Shown here one piece after another: positions 51,435 through 59,401 of a stretch of 59,401 nucleotides of DNA. The notes under the pieces were generated by a model. It saw only the letters and a program-made list of their open reading frames with translations. It searched no databases and had not been told where the DNA came from. The translations under genes and the position numbers were made by a program. This stretch comes from Oxalobacteraceae bacterium (GTDB lineage Bacteria; Pseudomonadota; Gammaproteobacteria; Burkholderiales; Burkholderiaceae_D), in assembly GCA_027490255.1 (NCBI GenBank), contig JAIXYM010000118.1:1-59401 (forward strand), written 5' to 3'. Position 1 is the stretch's first letter. Each line of letters begins with the position of its first letter.

Positions 51435-51506
51435 GTATTGCGCGTATTAAGCGTGTTGCGAGTGGTACGTGCATTGCGCGTGTTGCATGCATTGCGTGTG
51501 TTGAGC
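51435..51506. repeat. Four tandem 18-base units
   Basis: Four imperfect units: 51435-51452 GTATTGCGCGTATTAAGC, 51453-51470 GTGTTGCGAGTGGTACGT, 51471-51488 GCATTGCGCGTGTTGCAT and 51489-51506 GCATTGCGTGTGTTGAGC. The unit length is a multiple of three, and one frame reads repeats of LRVL-type, but no gene with a plausible start is placed there. The array fills most of the gap between the gene ending at 51430 and the VIT/VWA gene. Confidence 0.75.
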
Positions 51507-51580
51507 CTGTGACTTGACTTGCGGTCGTTTGGCTTATTGCGCGCTTTTTCTTTTCGCTGTTCTCTCATCAAGGAGACATC

Positions 51581-53980
51581 ATGAGCACTACTTCTGAATC
51601 CTCACGCGACGCCCTTCTCAGCACCACTATGGGCAAATCCGTTCTGCTGCAACGCGTTGATATCACCGCCAGCGTTGATGGTTTGATTTTTACGGTCAAG
51701 GCACGTCAGTTTTACAAGAACACCACCAGCAAAAATGTGGAGACGATCTATACCTTTCCACTGGCCTGGGGCTGCACGCTGCTGGGTTTGACGGCGACGA
51801 TGGCCGGCAAAGTCTGGCAAGGCACGGTGCTATCCAAATCCGAAGCCGAAGAAAACTACGAAAAAGCCATCAAAGACGGCGACACGCCCATCATGGTCGA
51901 GCAATCCGGCAAAGGTCTTTATACGGCGCATATGGGCAATCTGAAGCCTGATGAAGAAGCAATCATCGAGATCGAATACGCGCAACTGCTGCGAATCGAA
52001 CAAGGACAGGTGCGGCTCTCCATTCCCACCACGGTCGCACCTCGCTATGGCGATCCCGTCAAGACCGGCAAGCTCAAAAAACCTGCCTCGGTTGGTGCGA
52101 GCCGCGGGGCGTCTTATCCCTTGTCGTTTGATCTCGCCATTACAGGGCCGCTTGCCAAAGGCGCGCTTGCTTGCCCTAGCCATCAGGTCAGTGTTCGCTC
52201 GGATGAGGGCAAGACGCTCGTTAGTTTGAGTCGTGATGGCTATCTGGATCGTGATCTCGTGCTGGTGTGCGATGGTGTGGAGAGCGCCGGTGTATTTGCG
52301 CTGGCCGAACATGGCGGCGAGTATCCGGCGCTACTGAGCTTCACGGCTGAGGCCAGCGCAGAGGTGCGTCAGCAAGCCACTGAAATTGAACTCAAGATTC
52401 TGGTGGACTGCTCGGGCTCGATGGAGGGTGACAGTATCGAGCTCGCCCGCAGGGGTCTAAAGTCGCTGCTGCCGCTGTTGAGCTCTGTCGATAAGGTGTC
52501 TTACAGCCTGTTTGGCTCAAATACCCAGCGCAAGGTGGCGCGCATGACTGCGGCAACGCCTGAGTTCAAGGCTCGCACATTGACACCTGCGATCGCTAAA
52601 ACTACTGCTGATCTGGGTGGCACAGAGATGCATTCGGCATTGAAAGATACCTTCGCGATTGTGGCCGATGGTAGCGAGCGTCCGGTGAATATCCTTCTGA
52701 TTACAGATGGCGAAGTCTGGGATATTGAAAACACGATCCAATCCGCCAGAGAATCTAATCATCGGATTTTTGCAATCGGTGTGGGTAGCTCGCCGGCCGA
52801 TAGTCTTTTACGTGAGATTGCTGAACATAGCGATGGCGCGTGCGAGCTGGTGTCACCCAATGAAGATATGGCCGCCGCGATGCAACGTATGGTGACGCGC
52901 ATGCGTCAGGGTGTGGTGGCTGGCGTATCAGTGGATTGGCATGCACCGGTTGTCTGGCATGCGCCTATTCCGAAGGTGATTTATCCAGGAGAGACGATTC
53001 ATCTTGCGGCGGTGTTGGGTAGCCGACCTGCTCAAGCGCCTGTGCTTTCTGCGAGTGCGTCGCTTGTATCTCTGGTGGCAGTGGCTGATATGGCTGTGGG
53101 GGCGGTGGGTTTGACAGCGTCAAGCACCTCGCCATCAGACCCAGCGGAGAGTACGCCGCGTGTATCTCCTTCTGCAGTGGCTGAGTTGGCAGAAGGCTCT
53201 GCAGCTTTGTCGGGTTCAAGCACTCCGGTATCAGCCCTCACGCGTATCGTGGGTGCCAAGCGTGTACGCGATGCAGCGACGACCGAGGCCGCAGGTCAGC
53301 TGGCGGTGAAGTACCAGCTGGTGACAGAGCACACGAATCTCTTCATGGTGATAAACCGTGCCGCTGACGACAAGGCGCTGGGCTTGCCGGCACCGCATCA
53401 GATAGAACAGATGGTGGCTGCGGGTTGGCACGGGATGGGGTCAGTCAGACCTTCACAGGCATCGGCTGGTCGCGTGCTGTACTCAATGTCGCGTTCGTCG
53501 CTTTTGTTGAGTGCCGTTAGCTACTCGCGGAAGAGAGAAACACCGCGTTATATGCGCCGTGCTGATGAACCCGACATGCTCGGCATGGAGCCTATGGCCT
53601 TGCTAAGTGTGCTGGAGGATGTGTCGCTGTCGTGTACGGATTTTGAAGATGCCATGACGCGGTTCTTGAATTGCGATCTGCCTTCGGAAATCGATGATGT
53701 GATTCAATCAGTGGCCGATACCTTGAGTGATCGGGTGCTGGCTTGGGCAGTGTTTTTGGAATGGCTGATCAAAGCGCTCAATCAGTACAAACTCGCGCCG
53801 CGGCAGGTGAAACGGCTGCTGGACCATACGCTGTCGGGTGTGATGGATGATGTGAAAGACGATATCCATCGAGATCTGAGTAAGCGACTGCCAGGGGTTA
53901 CTGAAGGTGGCTGGGGGACGCTTGCTTCGGGTGATGATGAGTTGGATTTTGAGGCGTTGATTGCTCGGCAGAGTATTTGA
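51581..53980 (+). CDS. VIT and VWA domain protein (inter-alpha-trypsin inhibitor-like)
   Basis: 799 residues. The VIT domain is N-terminal (about 15-145; VLLQRVDITASVDGLIFTVK, FPLAWGCTLLGLTATMAGKV, EENYEKAI). The VWA domain has the metal motif LVDCSGSMEGD (DxSxS at 276-280) and ADLGGTEMHSALKDTFAIVA, LLITDGEVW. A low-complexity Ala/Ser/Val/Pro linker follows (about 480-550), then a C-terminal helical region. There is no signal peptide or transmembrane segment, so it is cytoplasmic in appearance. ATG at 51581 has AAGGAG upstream. The role is unknown. A smaller VWA protein without VIT is encoded at 16708. Confidence 0.88.
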   Translation: MSTTSESSRDALLSTTMGKSVLLQRVDITASVDGLIFTVKARQFYKNTTSKNVETIYTFPLAWGCTLLGLTATMAGKVWQGTVLSKSEAEENYEKAIKDGDTPIMVEQSGKGLYTAHMGNLKPDEEAIIEIEYAQLLRIEQGQVRLSIPTTVAPRYGDPVKTGKLKKPASVGASRGASYPLSFDLAITGPLAKGALACPSHQVSVRSDEGKTLVSLSRDGYLDRDLVLVCDGVESAGVFALAEHGGEYPALLSFTAEASAEVRQQATEIELKILVDCSGSMEGDSIELARRGLKSLLPLLSSVDKVSYSLFGSNTQRKVARMTAATPEFKARTLTPAIAKTTADLGGTEMHSALKDTFAIVADGSERPVNILLITDGEVWDIENTIQSARESNHRIFAIGVGSSPADSLLREIAEHSDGACELVSPNEDMAAAMQRMVTRMRQGVVAGVSVDWHAPVVWHAPIPKVIYPGETIHLAAVLGSRPAQAPVLSASASLVSLVAVADMAVGAVGLTASSTSPSDPAESTPRVSPSAVAELAEGSAALSGSSTPVSALTRIVGAKRVRDAATTEAAGQLAVKYQLVTEHTNLFMVINRAADDKALGLPAPHQIEQMVAAGWHGMGSVRPSQASAGRVLYSMSRSSLLLSAVSYSRKRETPRYMRRADEPDMLGMEPMALLSVLEDVSLSCTDFEDAMTRFLNCDLPSEIDDVIQSVADTLSDRVLAWAVFLEWLIKALNQYKLAPRQVKRLLDHTLSGVMDDVKDDIHRDLSKRLPGVTEGGWGTLASGDDELDFEALIARQSI

Positions 53981-54027
53981 GTCAGGGCTTGTTCGTTATT
54001 GCTGGAGTCATTGGGTTATCGATTAAC

Positions 54028-54406
54028 GACGCTGGATCCCAGCTTTCGCTGGGATGACAGTTTTGAAGTTAACGATTTTTTCAAATTTCTACTTGCGCAC
54101 GCCGGGATGACGGTAATTTGTTGAGGCGCCGGTAACATTCCCACCGTCATCCCGGCGCAGGCCGGGATCCAGTGTCTTTCGTTGAACACAAGTCGGCCCA
54201 ATAATCGTGATCCCGAACCAGCGCAAGAATCTACCACTGACCTCAAAATCGTCATCCCAGCGAAAGCTGGGATCCAGCGTCTTTCGTTGCATACAAACAG
54301 CTTAATTACCTAGGATGACGGTGGGAATGTTACCGACGCATCATCAACTCCCGTCATCCCGGCGCAGGCCGGGATCCAGCGTCTTTCGTTGCATACAAAC
54401 AGCTTA
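54028..54406. repeat. Cluster of palindromic repeats
   Basis: At least four copies of the CCCGGC-GAAA/GCAG-GCCGGG or CCCAGC-GAAA-GCTGGG family in mixed orientation: 54028-54058 (reverse), 54144-54183, 54250-54290 and 54351-54390. The last two continue with the same GCATACAAACAGCTTA. A 22-base sequence at 54131-54152 recurs inverted at 54313-54334. The flank GTTGAGGCG before the copy at 54144 also occurs in the long repeat at 23725. No gene is placed between 53981 and 54484. Some of these hairpins may act as terminators. Confidence 0.85.
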
Positions 54407-54484
54407 TTTACTAACTTCTATCAGCCAAAAGTTAATATCCAAAACCATTAACCACGCACCCATTAAAAATAACACCGCACCCAA

Positions 54485-55360
54485 ATGACCCGATTCGACG
54501 GCTACCGCCTCCTCGCATGCCCCCTGTGCCACACCATTCACGCCACGGTAAACATCGTCTCATTCAACTTCATGGCCCCAGAGTATTGGTCTGACAGTTA
54601 CAGCGCTTCCTCGCTGTTTGACAATCGGCAAGGCCTGAGGCGATGCACCGCCTGTCATGACTTTTATCTGCAGAGTGATGCGCCATACATAGGTCACATC
54701 ACCAGTGAGCAAGCGTCGCGCCTGGTAGAGACCCCACCCCCCTACATACCGCCATTTCTCCGGCACAAAATTGGCAGTGAAAGCTCGACACCCAATACAA
54801 GCAGTGACACCCCAAACACCGGTCAATCCTGGTTAAAGCGATTAAAAGAATGGTGGCGCAGTACACCCCACGATCAACCTCAGCCAGAAAATACAAAAGA
54901 TGCTCCAGCAGAGGAGAGAGAGCAGTCCAAAAAATACCCACGCTTGGAGTCTGTCAATGACAAAGATCTGGCCGGTATTCTTGAAAATCAGGAAAAATAT
55001 TCCGTAAATCTGATCCAGGCAGCCCGCACTCTCTATTGGGTGTATCTTAACGATGCCTATCGCGAGACCGCCAAAGTGCTGACTGAAAAAAGACAGTTAC
55101 CATATTCTGCTTTCCAGCCGAATGAGACTCAAATAAACAACATGAGAACGCTACTCGCCCTGCTTGAGTTTGCCGATGGTGGCTCTCGCGCGATCACCAT
55201 CGCGGAGCTGCACCGCGAGCTTGGACAGTTTGACCGCGCAATCGACATATTGCAGAAGATATCGGCACCCAGCCTGAAGTCAGAAACGATTCTTGACGCA
55301 GCTCGGCAGGGTATCAGCGCGCCGATACCGATCGTCTATTCCTATCAGAAGAAAAAATAA
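54485..55360 (+). CDS. Zinc-ribbon-like hypothetical protein
   Basis: 291 residues. N-terminal LLACPLCHTIH and RRCTACHDFYLQ form a pair of CxxC motifs, likely a zinc ribbon. A proline/serine/acidic linker (about 80-145) follows, then a helical C-terminal half with TPR-like text (LYWVYLNDAYRETAKVLTEK, ELHRELGQFDRAIDILQKIS). It ends 6 bases before the DUF3857 gene, in the same direction, so an operon is likely. No signal peptide. Function unknown. Confidence 0.65.
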   Translation: MTRFDGYRLLACPLCHTIHATVNIVSFNFMAPEYWSDSYSASSLFDNRQGLRRCTACHDFYLQSDAPYIGHITSEQASRLVETPPPYIPPFLRHKIGSESSTPNTSSDTPNTGQSWLKRLKEWWRSTPHDQPQPENTKDAPAEEREQSKKYPRLESVNDKDLAGILENQEKYSVNLIQAARTLYWVYLNDAYRETAKVLTEKRQLPYSAFQPNETQINNMRTLLALLEFADGGSRAITIAELHRELGQFDRAIDILQKISAPSLKSETILDAARQGISAPIPIVYSYQKKK

Positions 55361-55366
55361 TCAGAT

Positions 55367-57223
55367 ATGAAAATAATTTTTAAATCACTGATCATTTCAA
55401 TTTGGCTTGCTTATGCCGTCACATCGTTTGCCGAGCCTTTCGAGCCGCCAATCGCCCATGAAAAAATTCACCGTACGATCGTCATTGACGAGCGCGGCCG
55501 CTACACAGAAACCGTCGAACATGTTTCTCGCATTACAAACGAATATGGCGCAGATAGACTGGGGCGGCATTCGTTTGATCACAAGACAACACAAGAGACG
55601 CTGAAGATACTAAGCGCGCATAACCGACTCCCTAGCGGCAAGATCCTTCAGCTTGAGTCCGATTGGATCAAAAAATCCGAAGAAGGAAAAACGGATGGCC
55701 GAAATTTTGATGATCAGAAAACCACAACAATCGTTTTTGCTCAAGTAGTCGTTGGCAGTCGCCTTTATAGCAAGCATGTTTTAAATCACTTCAAGCCTGA
55801 AAAACCCGGTGAATTTCAGCTCACATTCAGCCCATCACCCCACGGTACCTATGAAGACATAGTCAATACCGTCCGTGCACCAAAATCGTTGAAGCTTCTC
55901 ATTAACCAGCGCGGCTTTGAGGGTGGCGTGATTGCCGAAACAAAAACGCACATCACTTATCAATATCGCATTCGACAAGTGATTGCGCACAAGCGCGAGG
56001 ACGGTAGCATTGATTCTTCTGATTTCGCTCCGTTTCTTGTCTTTACCCAGGCAAAAAACTACCTTGAAACCGGACGTCAGTACCTCCGCTCGGCGGCACC
56101 TAAAGTCAGGGTCACTGCCGAGATACGAAAGCTCGCGAATGAGCTGACGGCTCAGGCATCTACTGAAGAAGAAAAAATAAAAGCACTTTATATTTGGGTG
56201 TCGAAAAACATTCGCTACATTTCAACAACCGTTAACGACGGCGGCTTTGTTCCAAGAGATTCGGCCTATATTTTGAGCCGCCGGTTTGGCGACTGCAAAG
56301 ACCATGTGGTTTTGCTGGAAGCACTGCTGAAATCTGTAGGCATTGAAAGCACTGCGGCACTGGTAAATCTAGGCGATGCCTTCGAGCTCCGCGATGGCCC
56401 TGCAGGTAGCGGCCCTATCAATCACGTCATTACTTACATTCCATCCCGGGATTTGTATCTGGACTCCACAGCGCAGTTTGTCCCATTCGGAAAATTGGAT
56501 GATCAAGTCCTAGACAAGCCTACGATTCTGGTGGCGCTCAATCGCTATGGTCGCACGCCAAAAATGCGTGCAGAAGAGAACACGCTTATTTCTGATACCC
56601 ACATGACAATCAAGCCGGACGGCAGTATTGAGGGTAAAAACGAATCTGCCTTGACCGGGACGATGGAAATCAATTCACGAATTTTCCGTTTTTCGGAACA
56701 AACTGAGACCATGGAAAAGACCGTTAATGACCTGCTCTATCGGTTTAATGAGATAGGCTCAGGACAGATTCGATATACGCCGCCAAAAAATATTGACGCC
56801 GCTTATACCTGGGGCTCTGATTTCAAGCTAGATTCAATCACCGACTTTACGCGCTCAGGAGCAATCATCATTCCAGTTGGGGTGTCGCCCGGATACATCG
56901 CCTCCATGACGATTTACAAGCCCCTCGACCGTCGAGAGTTCCCCTACGTTTGCGATTCGACATCGACCGAAGACAGATACACAATCAATCTGCCTGAGCA
57001 TATTGCAATCAGTAGTATGCCAATCAATGTGCAGCACCAGACCGAGCATATTAACTACCATGCCACCTACCAATTGGAGGGAAACTTGATGAAAGTTTCT
57101 CGCAAACTGACTGTGCAATATCCAAGCCGTAAATGTTCGCCGGATATGTATCCGGAAATGCTTGAAGCTATCCGAGTCGTCAGGGCAGATCATCGATCGT
57201 CTGTCGTATTCTCGGTCAAATGA
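55367..57223 (+). CDS. DUF3857 and transglutaminase-like domain protein, exported
   Basis: 618 residues. A signal peptide MKIIFKSLIISIWLAYAV ends near SFAEP, so the protein works in the periplasm. The DUF3857 domain (about 35-210) precedes a transglutaminase/protease-like domain with catalytic Cys310 in SRRFGDCKDHVVLLEALLKS, His353 in INHVITYIP and Asp366 in LYLDSTAQ. The C-terminal 230 residues are beta-rich. Such proteins may act as proteases or peptide-modifying enzymes at the envelope; the substrate is unknown. It is central in a three-gene operon with the zinc-ribbon and the 57242 gene. Confidence 0.85.
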   Translation: MKIIFKSLIISIWLAYAVTSFAEPFEPPIAHEKIHRTIVIDERGRYTETVEHVSRITNEYGADRLGRHSFDHKTTQETLKILSAHNRLPSGKILQLESDWIKKSEEGKTDGRNFDDQKTTTIVFAQVVVGSRLYSKHVLNHFKPEKPGEFQLTFSPSPHGTYEDIVNTVRAPKSLKLLINQRGFEGGVIAETKTHITYQYRIRQVIAHKREDGSIDSSDFAPFLVFTQAKNYLETGRQYLRSAAPKVRVTAEIRKLANELTAQASTEEEKIKALYIWVSKNIRYISTTVNDGGFVPRDSAYILSRRFGDCKDHVVLLEALLKSVGIESTAALVNLGDAFELRDGPAGSGPINHVITYIPSRDLYLDSTAQFVPFGKLDDQVLDKPTILVALNRYGRTPKMRAEENTLISDTHMTIKPDGSIEGKNESALTGTMEINSRIFRFSEQTETMEKTVNDLLYRFNEIGSGQIRYTPPKNIDAAYTWGSDFKLDSITDFTRSGAIIIPVGVSPGYIASMTIYKPLDRREFPYVCDSTSTEDRYTINLPEHIAISSMPINVQHQTEHINYHATYQLEGNLMKVSRKLTVQYPSRKCSPDMYPEMLEAIRVVRADHRSSVVFSVK

Positions 57224-57241
57224 TTTTATATAAAGGCAATC

Positions 57242-57718
57242 ATGCTGATTGAGTCTTATGTGGTCGGCTTCAGCGAAGTCAAGCGCTGCATTTCCAGCTT
57301 GCGGCCAAATGACTTTGTGGTCGTCAGCGAGAATGTTTTTATTCTGCGAGAAAAAGCTTCACACGTTCCGGAGGATCTGCTTACCGCAAGCACACCAGAA
57401 AATCACCCTGAGGCACTGATCATCATCAACAAGCATTATGCAAGGGATCTCATCATAGATTCAGATGCCTTTGCTTTCCGAAAACCTTCGAATGATGTGC
57501 CAAACCTTGCGGGTGTGACTTTGCATCTTTCATTTGCTGGTTCAGATCTGATTGAGGATTTGATGTTACTGGCAAAGCCGGGAAACCTGGATGGTATTCC
57601 GGTCAAGACGGCGACGATGGAGGCTATTTTGTTGGCAAGACAAAATCAGAAAAAACGGTTTGAAGAGCACCAAGAGATTTTGAAGAAATCTGTGGCGGTT
57701 TATCGTAAGGATATGTAG
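57242..57718 (+). CDS. Hypothetical protein, 158 residues
   Basis: MLIESYVVGFSEVKRCISSL onward, no signal peptide and no recognised domain. It has a mixed alpha/beta composition (FVVVSENVFILREKASHVPE, DLIEDLMLLAKPGNLDGIPV) and a terminal basic helix. It starts 18 bases after the DUF3857 gene, so it is probably cotranscribed. The short palindromic repeat at 57756-57783 lies immediately downstream and may act as a terminator. Confidence 0.6.
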   Translation: MLIESYVVGFSEVKRCISSLRPNDFVVVSENVFILREKASHVPEDLLTASTPENHPEALIIINKHYARDLIIDSDAFAFRKPSNDVPNLAGVTLHLSFAGSDLIEDLMLLAKPGNLDGIPVKTATMEAILLARQNQKKRFEEHQEILKKSVAVYRKDM

Positions 57719-57755
57719 GCTGGGGTCACGATTTTTAGGCAAGCAGACCTTAAAA

Positions 57756-57783
57756 CGTCATCCCGGCGAAAGCCGGGATCCAG
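57756..57783. repeat. Palindromic repeat copy
   Basis: CGTCATCCCGGCGAAAGCC with the matching GGGATCCAG forms CCCGGC-GAAA-GCCGGG. It is the same unit as in the repeats at 19820 and 23750. It lies between the convergent 57242 gene and the helicase gene, where it could terminate transcription from both sides. Confidence 0.85.
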
Positions 57784-57851
57784 TGTCGTTTTGTAAATAG
57801 CCGAAAAAATCGTTACCCCTGATTTTTTAGCAAGCACTACGGTCAACGAAT

Positions 57852-59401
57852 TCAGTCTGCCTGACCATATGCGTGATATAGCCAACACAAAGTATTCACC
57901 AACGCGATCTGCTCAGGCGTCCGACAATTCACCGCCAATAGCTTGGGTGAGGCCACCAACACCGCCAGACACTTGGCTCGCGAGATAGCTACATTCAATC
58001 GGTTCTTACTAAACAAAAAATCGATATTTCTCGGCATCTCATCACCGCTGGACGTCGCCATGGAGATGATGACCGCCTCGGCCTCCTGCCCCTGAAATTT
58101 ATCCACCGTACCAACACGCGCATCAGGACCCAGCCGCTGTTTCAATAAATTGACCTGCATGTTGTAGGGCGAAACCACCAGAATGTTATCTGGGCTCATG
58201 GGCTGCTTTACACCATTGTCGTCAATGAAATGCTGCTCTAACAAACTGTCATAAATTTGCTTTACACGTACCGCCTCTTCTTCACTGTCTTGCGAGCAGC
58301 CCTCGTGATGAATTTCTTCAAAATGAATACCTGCCGCCTTGAGTGCTGGGTCAGCATGTTGATTCAACACCAGATACCGGAGCTCGGTATCCTGATGAGC
58401 TTTCAATCTGCCGTTATAAATAGCCTCGGAAATAAAGCCGCACACGGCTGGGTGCATGCGCCAGGTGTTTTCGAGAAAAATACCTTGCTCCGGCGGTATG
58501 GTGGACTGTCCCTGCAGCAGGTAGTCCAACACTGAATCGCCCGAGTCACCGGGGTGGACACCCTCCACTGGCTGTGCCAGTTGCATTTGGTCGCCCAGTA
58601 GCACGATGTTTTTAGCCGAAGTTGCCATGGGTACCAACATGCCCAATGCCACCTGCCCTGCCTCGTCAACGAACAGGTAATCAAGTTGCTGGTCCAGATC
58701 CAGATCGGCAAACAACCATGCCGTACCGCCAATCAGTTGCGCATTAGCGCCGATGACACCATCACGCTCTTTGATGTCCACAATAAATTCGCCGTTGACC
58801 AATTGACCGGGATCGATGGGATCGGATTTTTTGACTCCCTTGAATTTAAATCCCTCGGTTTTTGCAGTTTTCTCGACGGCCTGAAGCAAGTTGACGATCG
58901 CCTTGTGGCTGTTGGATGAAACACCGATGCGCTTGCCGGCTCTCAGTAGCGATACGATTACTTTGGAGCCTGTATAGGTTTTTCCCGCGCCCGGCGGCCC
59001 CTGTATAAAAATCGCACTTTGGTTCAAGCGACTCACGACCGAGACAATATCCGCGGTTGTGGGCTGCTCGGGCAACAGGGCTTGCCCGGGTGTGATACCT
59101 GTGATCGATGGAATATCCCGACGGAGCAATGCGGAAATAGCTGGGTATCGGCTGCTACTGCCTTTTTTCACCGCGATGAAGTCGGCCGCGTACCGCAGCA
59201 GGGCTTGTTGCAGTGGTTTCGGGTCAATCGGCTTGCCGGCACCAATGTCGATCGCGCCCGGCGGCAGCGACCGCTGCTTGCCGACCTTGAAGGTAATCAG
59301 CTGCTGCTCATGGTCAATGGTGAAATCCGATACTCCCTCAAGGCTATCAACGAGCACAGGTTTGTCACCGCTTTTGAGCTTGACCTCTTGTGGCGGGTAG
59401 C
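57852..59401 (-). CDS. SF1 DNA helicase, C-terminal part (runs off the window)
   Basis: 516 codons, open to the window edge; a GTG at 59357 is only an internal codon, because the frame continues YPPQEVKLKSGDKPVLVDSL. Helicase motifs: AIFIQGPPGAGKTYTGSKVI (Walker A), LDYLFVDEAGQVALGM (DEAG Walker B), LLGDQMQLAQPVEGVHPGDS, TVDKFQGQEAEAVIISMATS and LNVAISRAKCLAVLVAS (motifs V-VI). This pattern fits the SF1B helicases that often carry a RecB-like nuclease at the N-terminus (TM0106 type), which would lie beyond the window. Role in DNA repair or processing. Confidence 0.9.
   Translation of the reverse strand, partial: YPPQEVKLKSGDKPVLVDSLEGVSDFTIDHEQQLITFKVGKQRSLPPGAIDIGAGKPIDPKPLQQALLRYAADFIAVKKGSSSRYPAISALLRRDIPSITGITPGQALLPEQPTTADIVSVVSRLNQSAIFIQGPPGAGKTYTGSKVIVSLLRAGKRIGVSSNSHKAIVNLLQAVEKTAKTEGFKFKGVKKSDPIDPGQLVNGEFIVDIKERDGVIGANAQLIGGTAWLFADLDLDQQLDYLFVDEAGQVALGMLVPMATSAKNIVLLGDQMQLAQPVEGVHPGDSGDSVLDYLLQGQSTIPPEQGIFLENTWRMHPAVCGFISEAIYNGRLKAHQDTELRYLVLNQHADPALKAAGIHFEEIHHEGCSQDSEEEAVRVKQIYDSLLEQHFIDDNGVKQPMSPDNILVVSPYNMQVNLLKQRLGPDARVGTVDKFQGQEAEAVIISMATSSGDEMPRNIDFLFSKNRLNVAISRAKCLAVLVASPKLLAVNCRTPEQIALVNTLCWLYHAYGQAD

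Noticed and set aside
51435..51506. Iteron-type replication origin
   Set aside because: Tandem 18-base units could suggest iterons, but there is no rep gene or A+T-rich melting region beside them.
54028..54406. CRISPR array
   Set aside because: The units are palindromic dispersed repeats in both orientations with irregular spacing, also found singly elsewhere; no cas genes are present.

Overview
The window looks like a stretch of a betaproteobacterial chromosome, probably Burkholderiales-like. The evidence is the core order thrS-infC-rpmI-rplT-pheS-pheT at the left end (all on the minus strand), a TRAP-type organic-acid transporter operon beside it, and a dispersed palindromic repeat with the core CCCGGCGAAAGCCGGG. 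I saw no rRNA, tRNA, CRISPR array, integrase or transposase by eye.

Layout. (1) 1-5121: the translation operon, with hairpins between several genes that look like attenuators or autogenous control sites, and an infC that appears to start at AUA. (2) 5474-12174: a six-gene minus-strand catabolic operon (SDR dehydrogenase, TRAP binding protein, fused TRAP permease, split transketolase, 3-hydroxyisobutyrate-dehydrogenase-like enzyme). (3) 12175-25228: a patchwork of toxin-antitoxin genes, orphan antitoxins and broken pieces, mixed with defence-type genes (SMC-like ATPase plus a truncated rloB, DUF2130 protein, NERD-helicase, MerR-like/VWA operon). Two copies of a repeat of about 185-200 bp lie in this patchwork. 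(4) 25229-27180: a structured leader with mutually exclusive antiterminator and terminator, followed by three plus-strand genes (Tat-signal protein, small protein, HD hydrolase). (5) 27355-38884: a minus-strand restriction-modification operon: small HTH protein, PLD/SNF2-type helicase, DUF4391 protein, type III Mod and Res, then a C5-cytosine methyltransferase and an uncharacterised cysteine-rich protein. (6) 39178-47878: a minus-strand five-gene cluster of unknown function (dynamin-like GTPase with a C-terminal MITD1-like domain, C2H2-finger protein, coiled-coil protein, Hsp70-family protein, unknown protein). It diverges from a WYL regulator at 48432. This is the best candidate for an undescribed system. 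(7) 49411-59401: a SprT-like protein, a HigBA pair, a VIT/VWA protein, a cluster of palindromic repeats, a three-gene operon with a DUF3857/transglutaminase-like protein, and the C-terminal part of an SF1 helicase.

How the parts work together. The left 12 kb is ordinary chromosome. From about 12 to 50 kb it is an accessory, defence-island-like region in which maintenance modules surround at least two complete multi-gene systems. The regulators sit where they can control these systems: a MerR-like protein with a 13-bp perfect dyad over its own promoter, HipB-, HigBA- and AbiEi-type operators, an HTH protein leading the restriction operon with a dyad upstream, and a WYL protein divergent from the dynamin/Hsp70 cluster. 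All functions are inferred from sequence alone; no database search was run.
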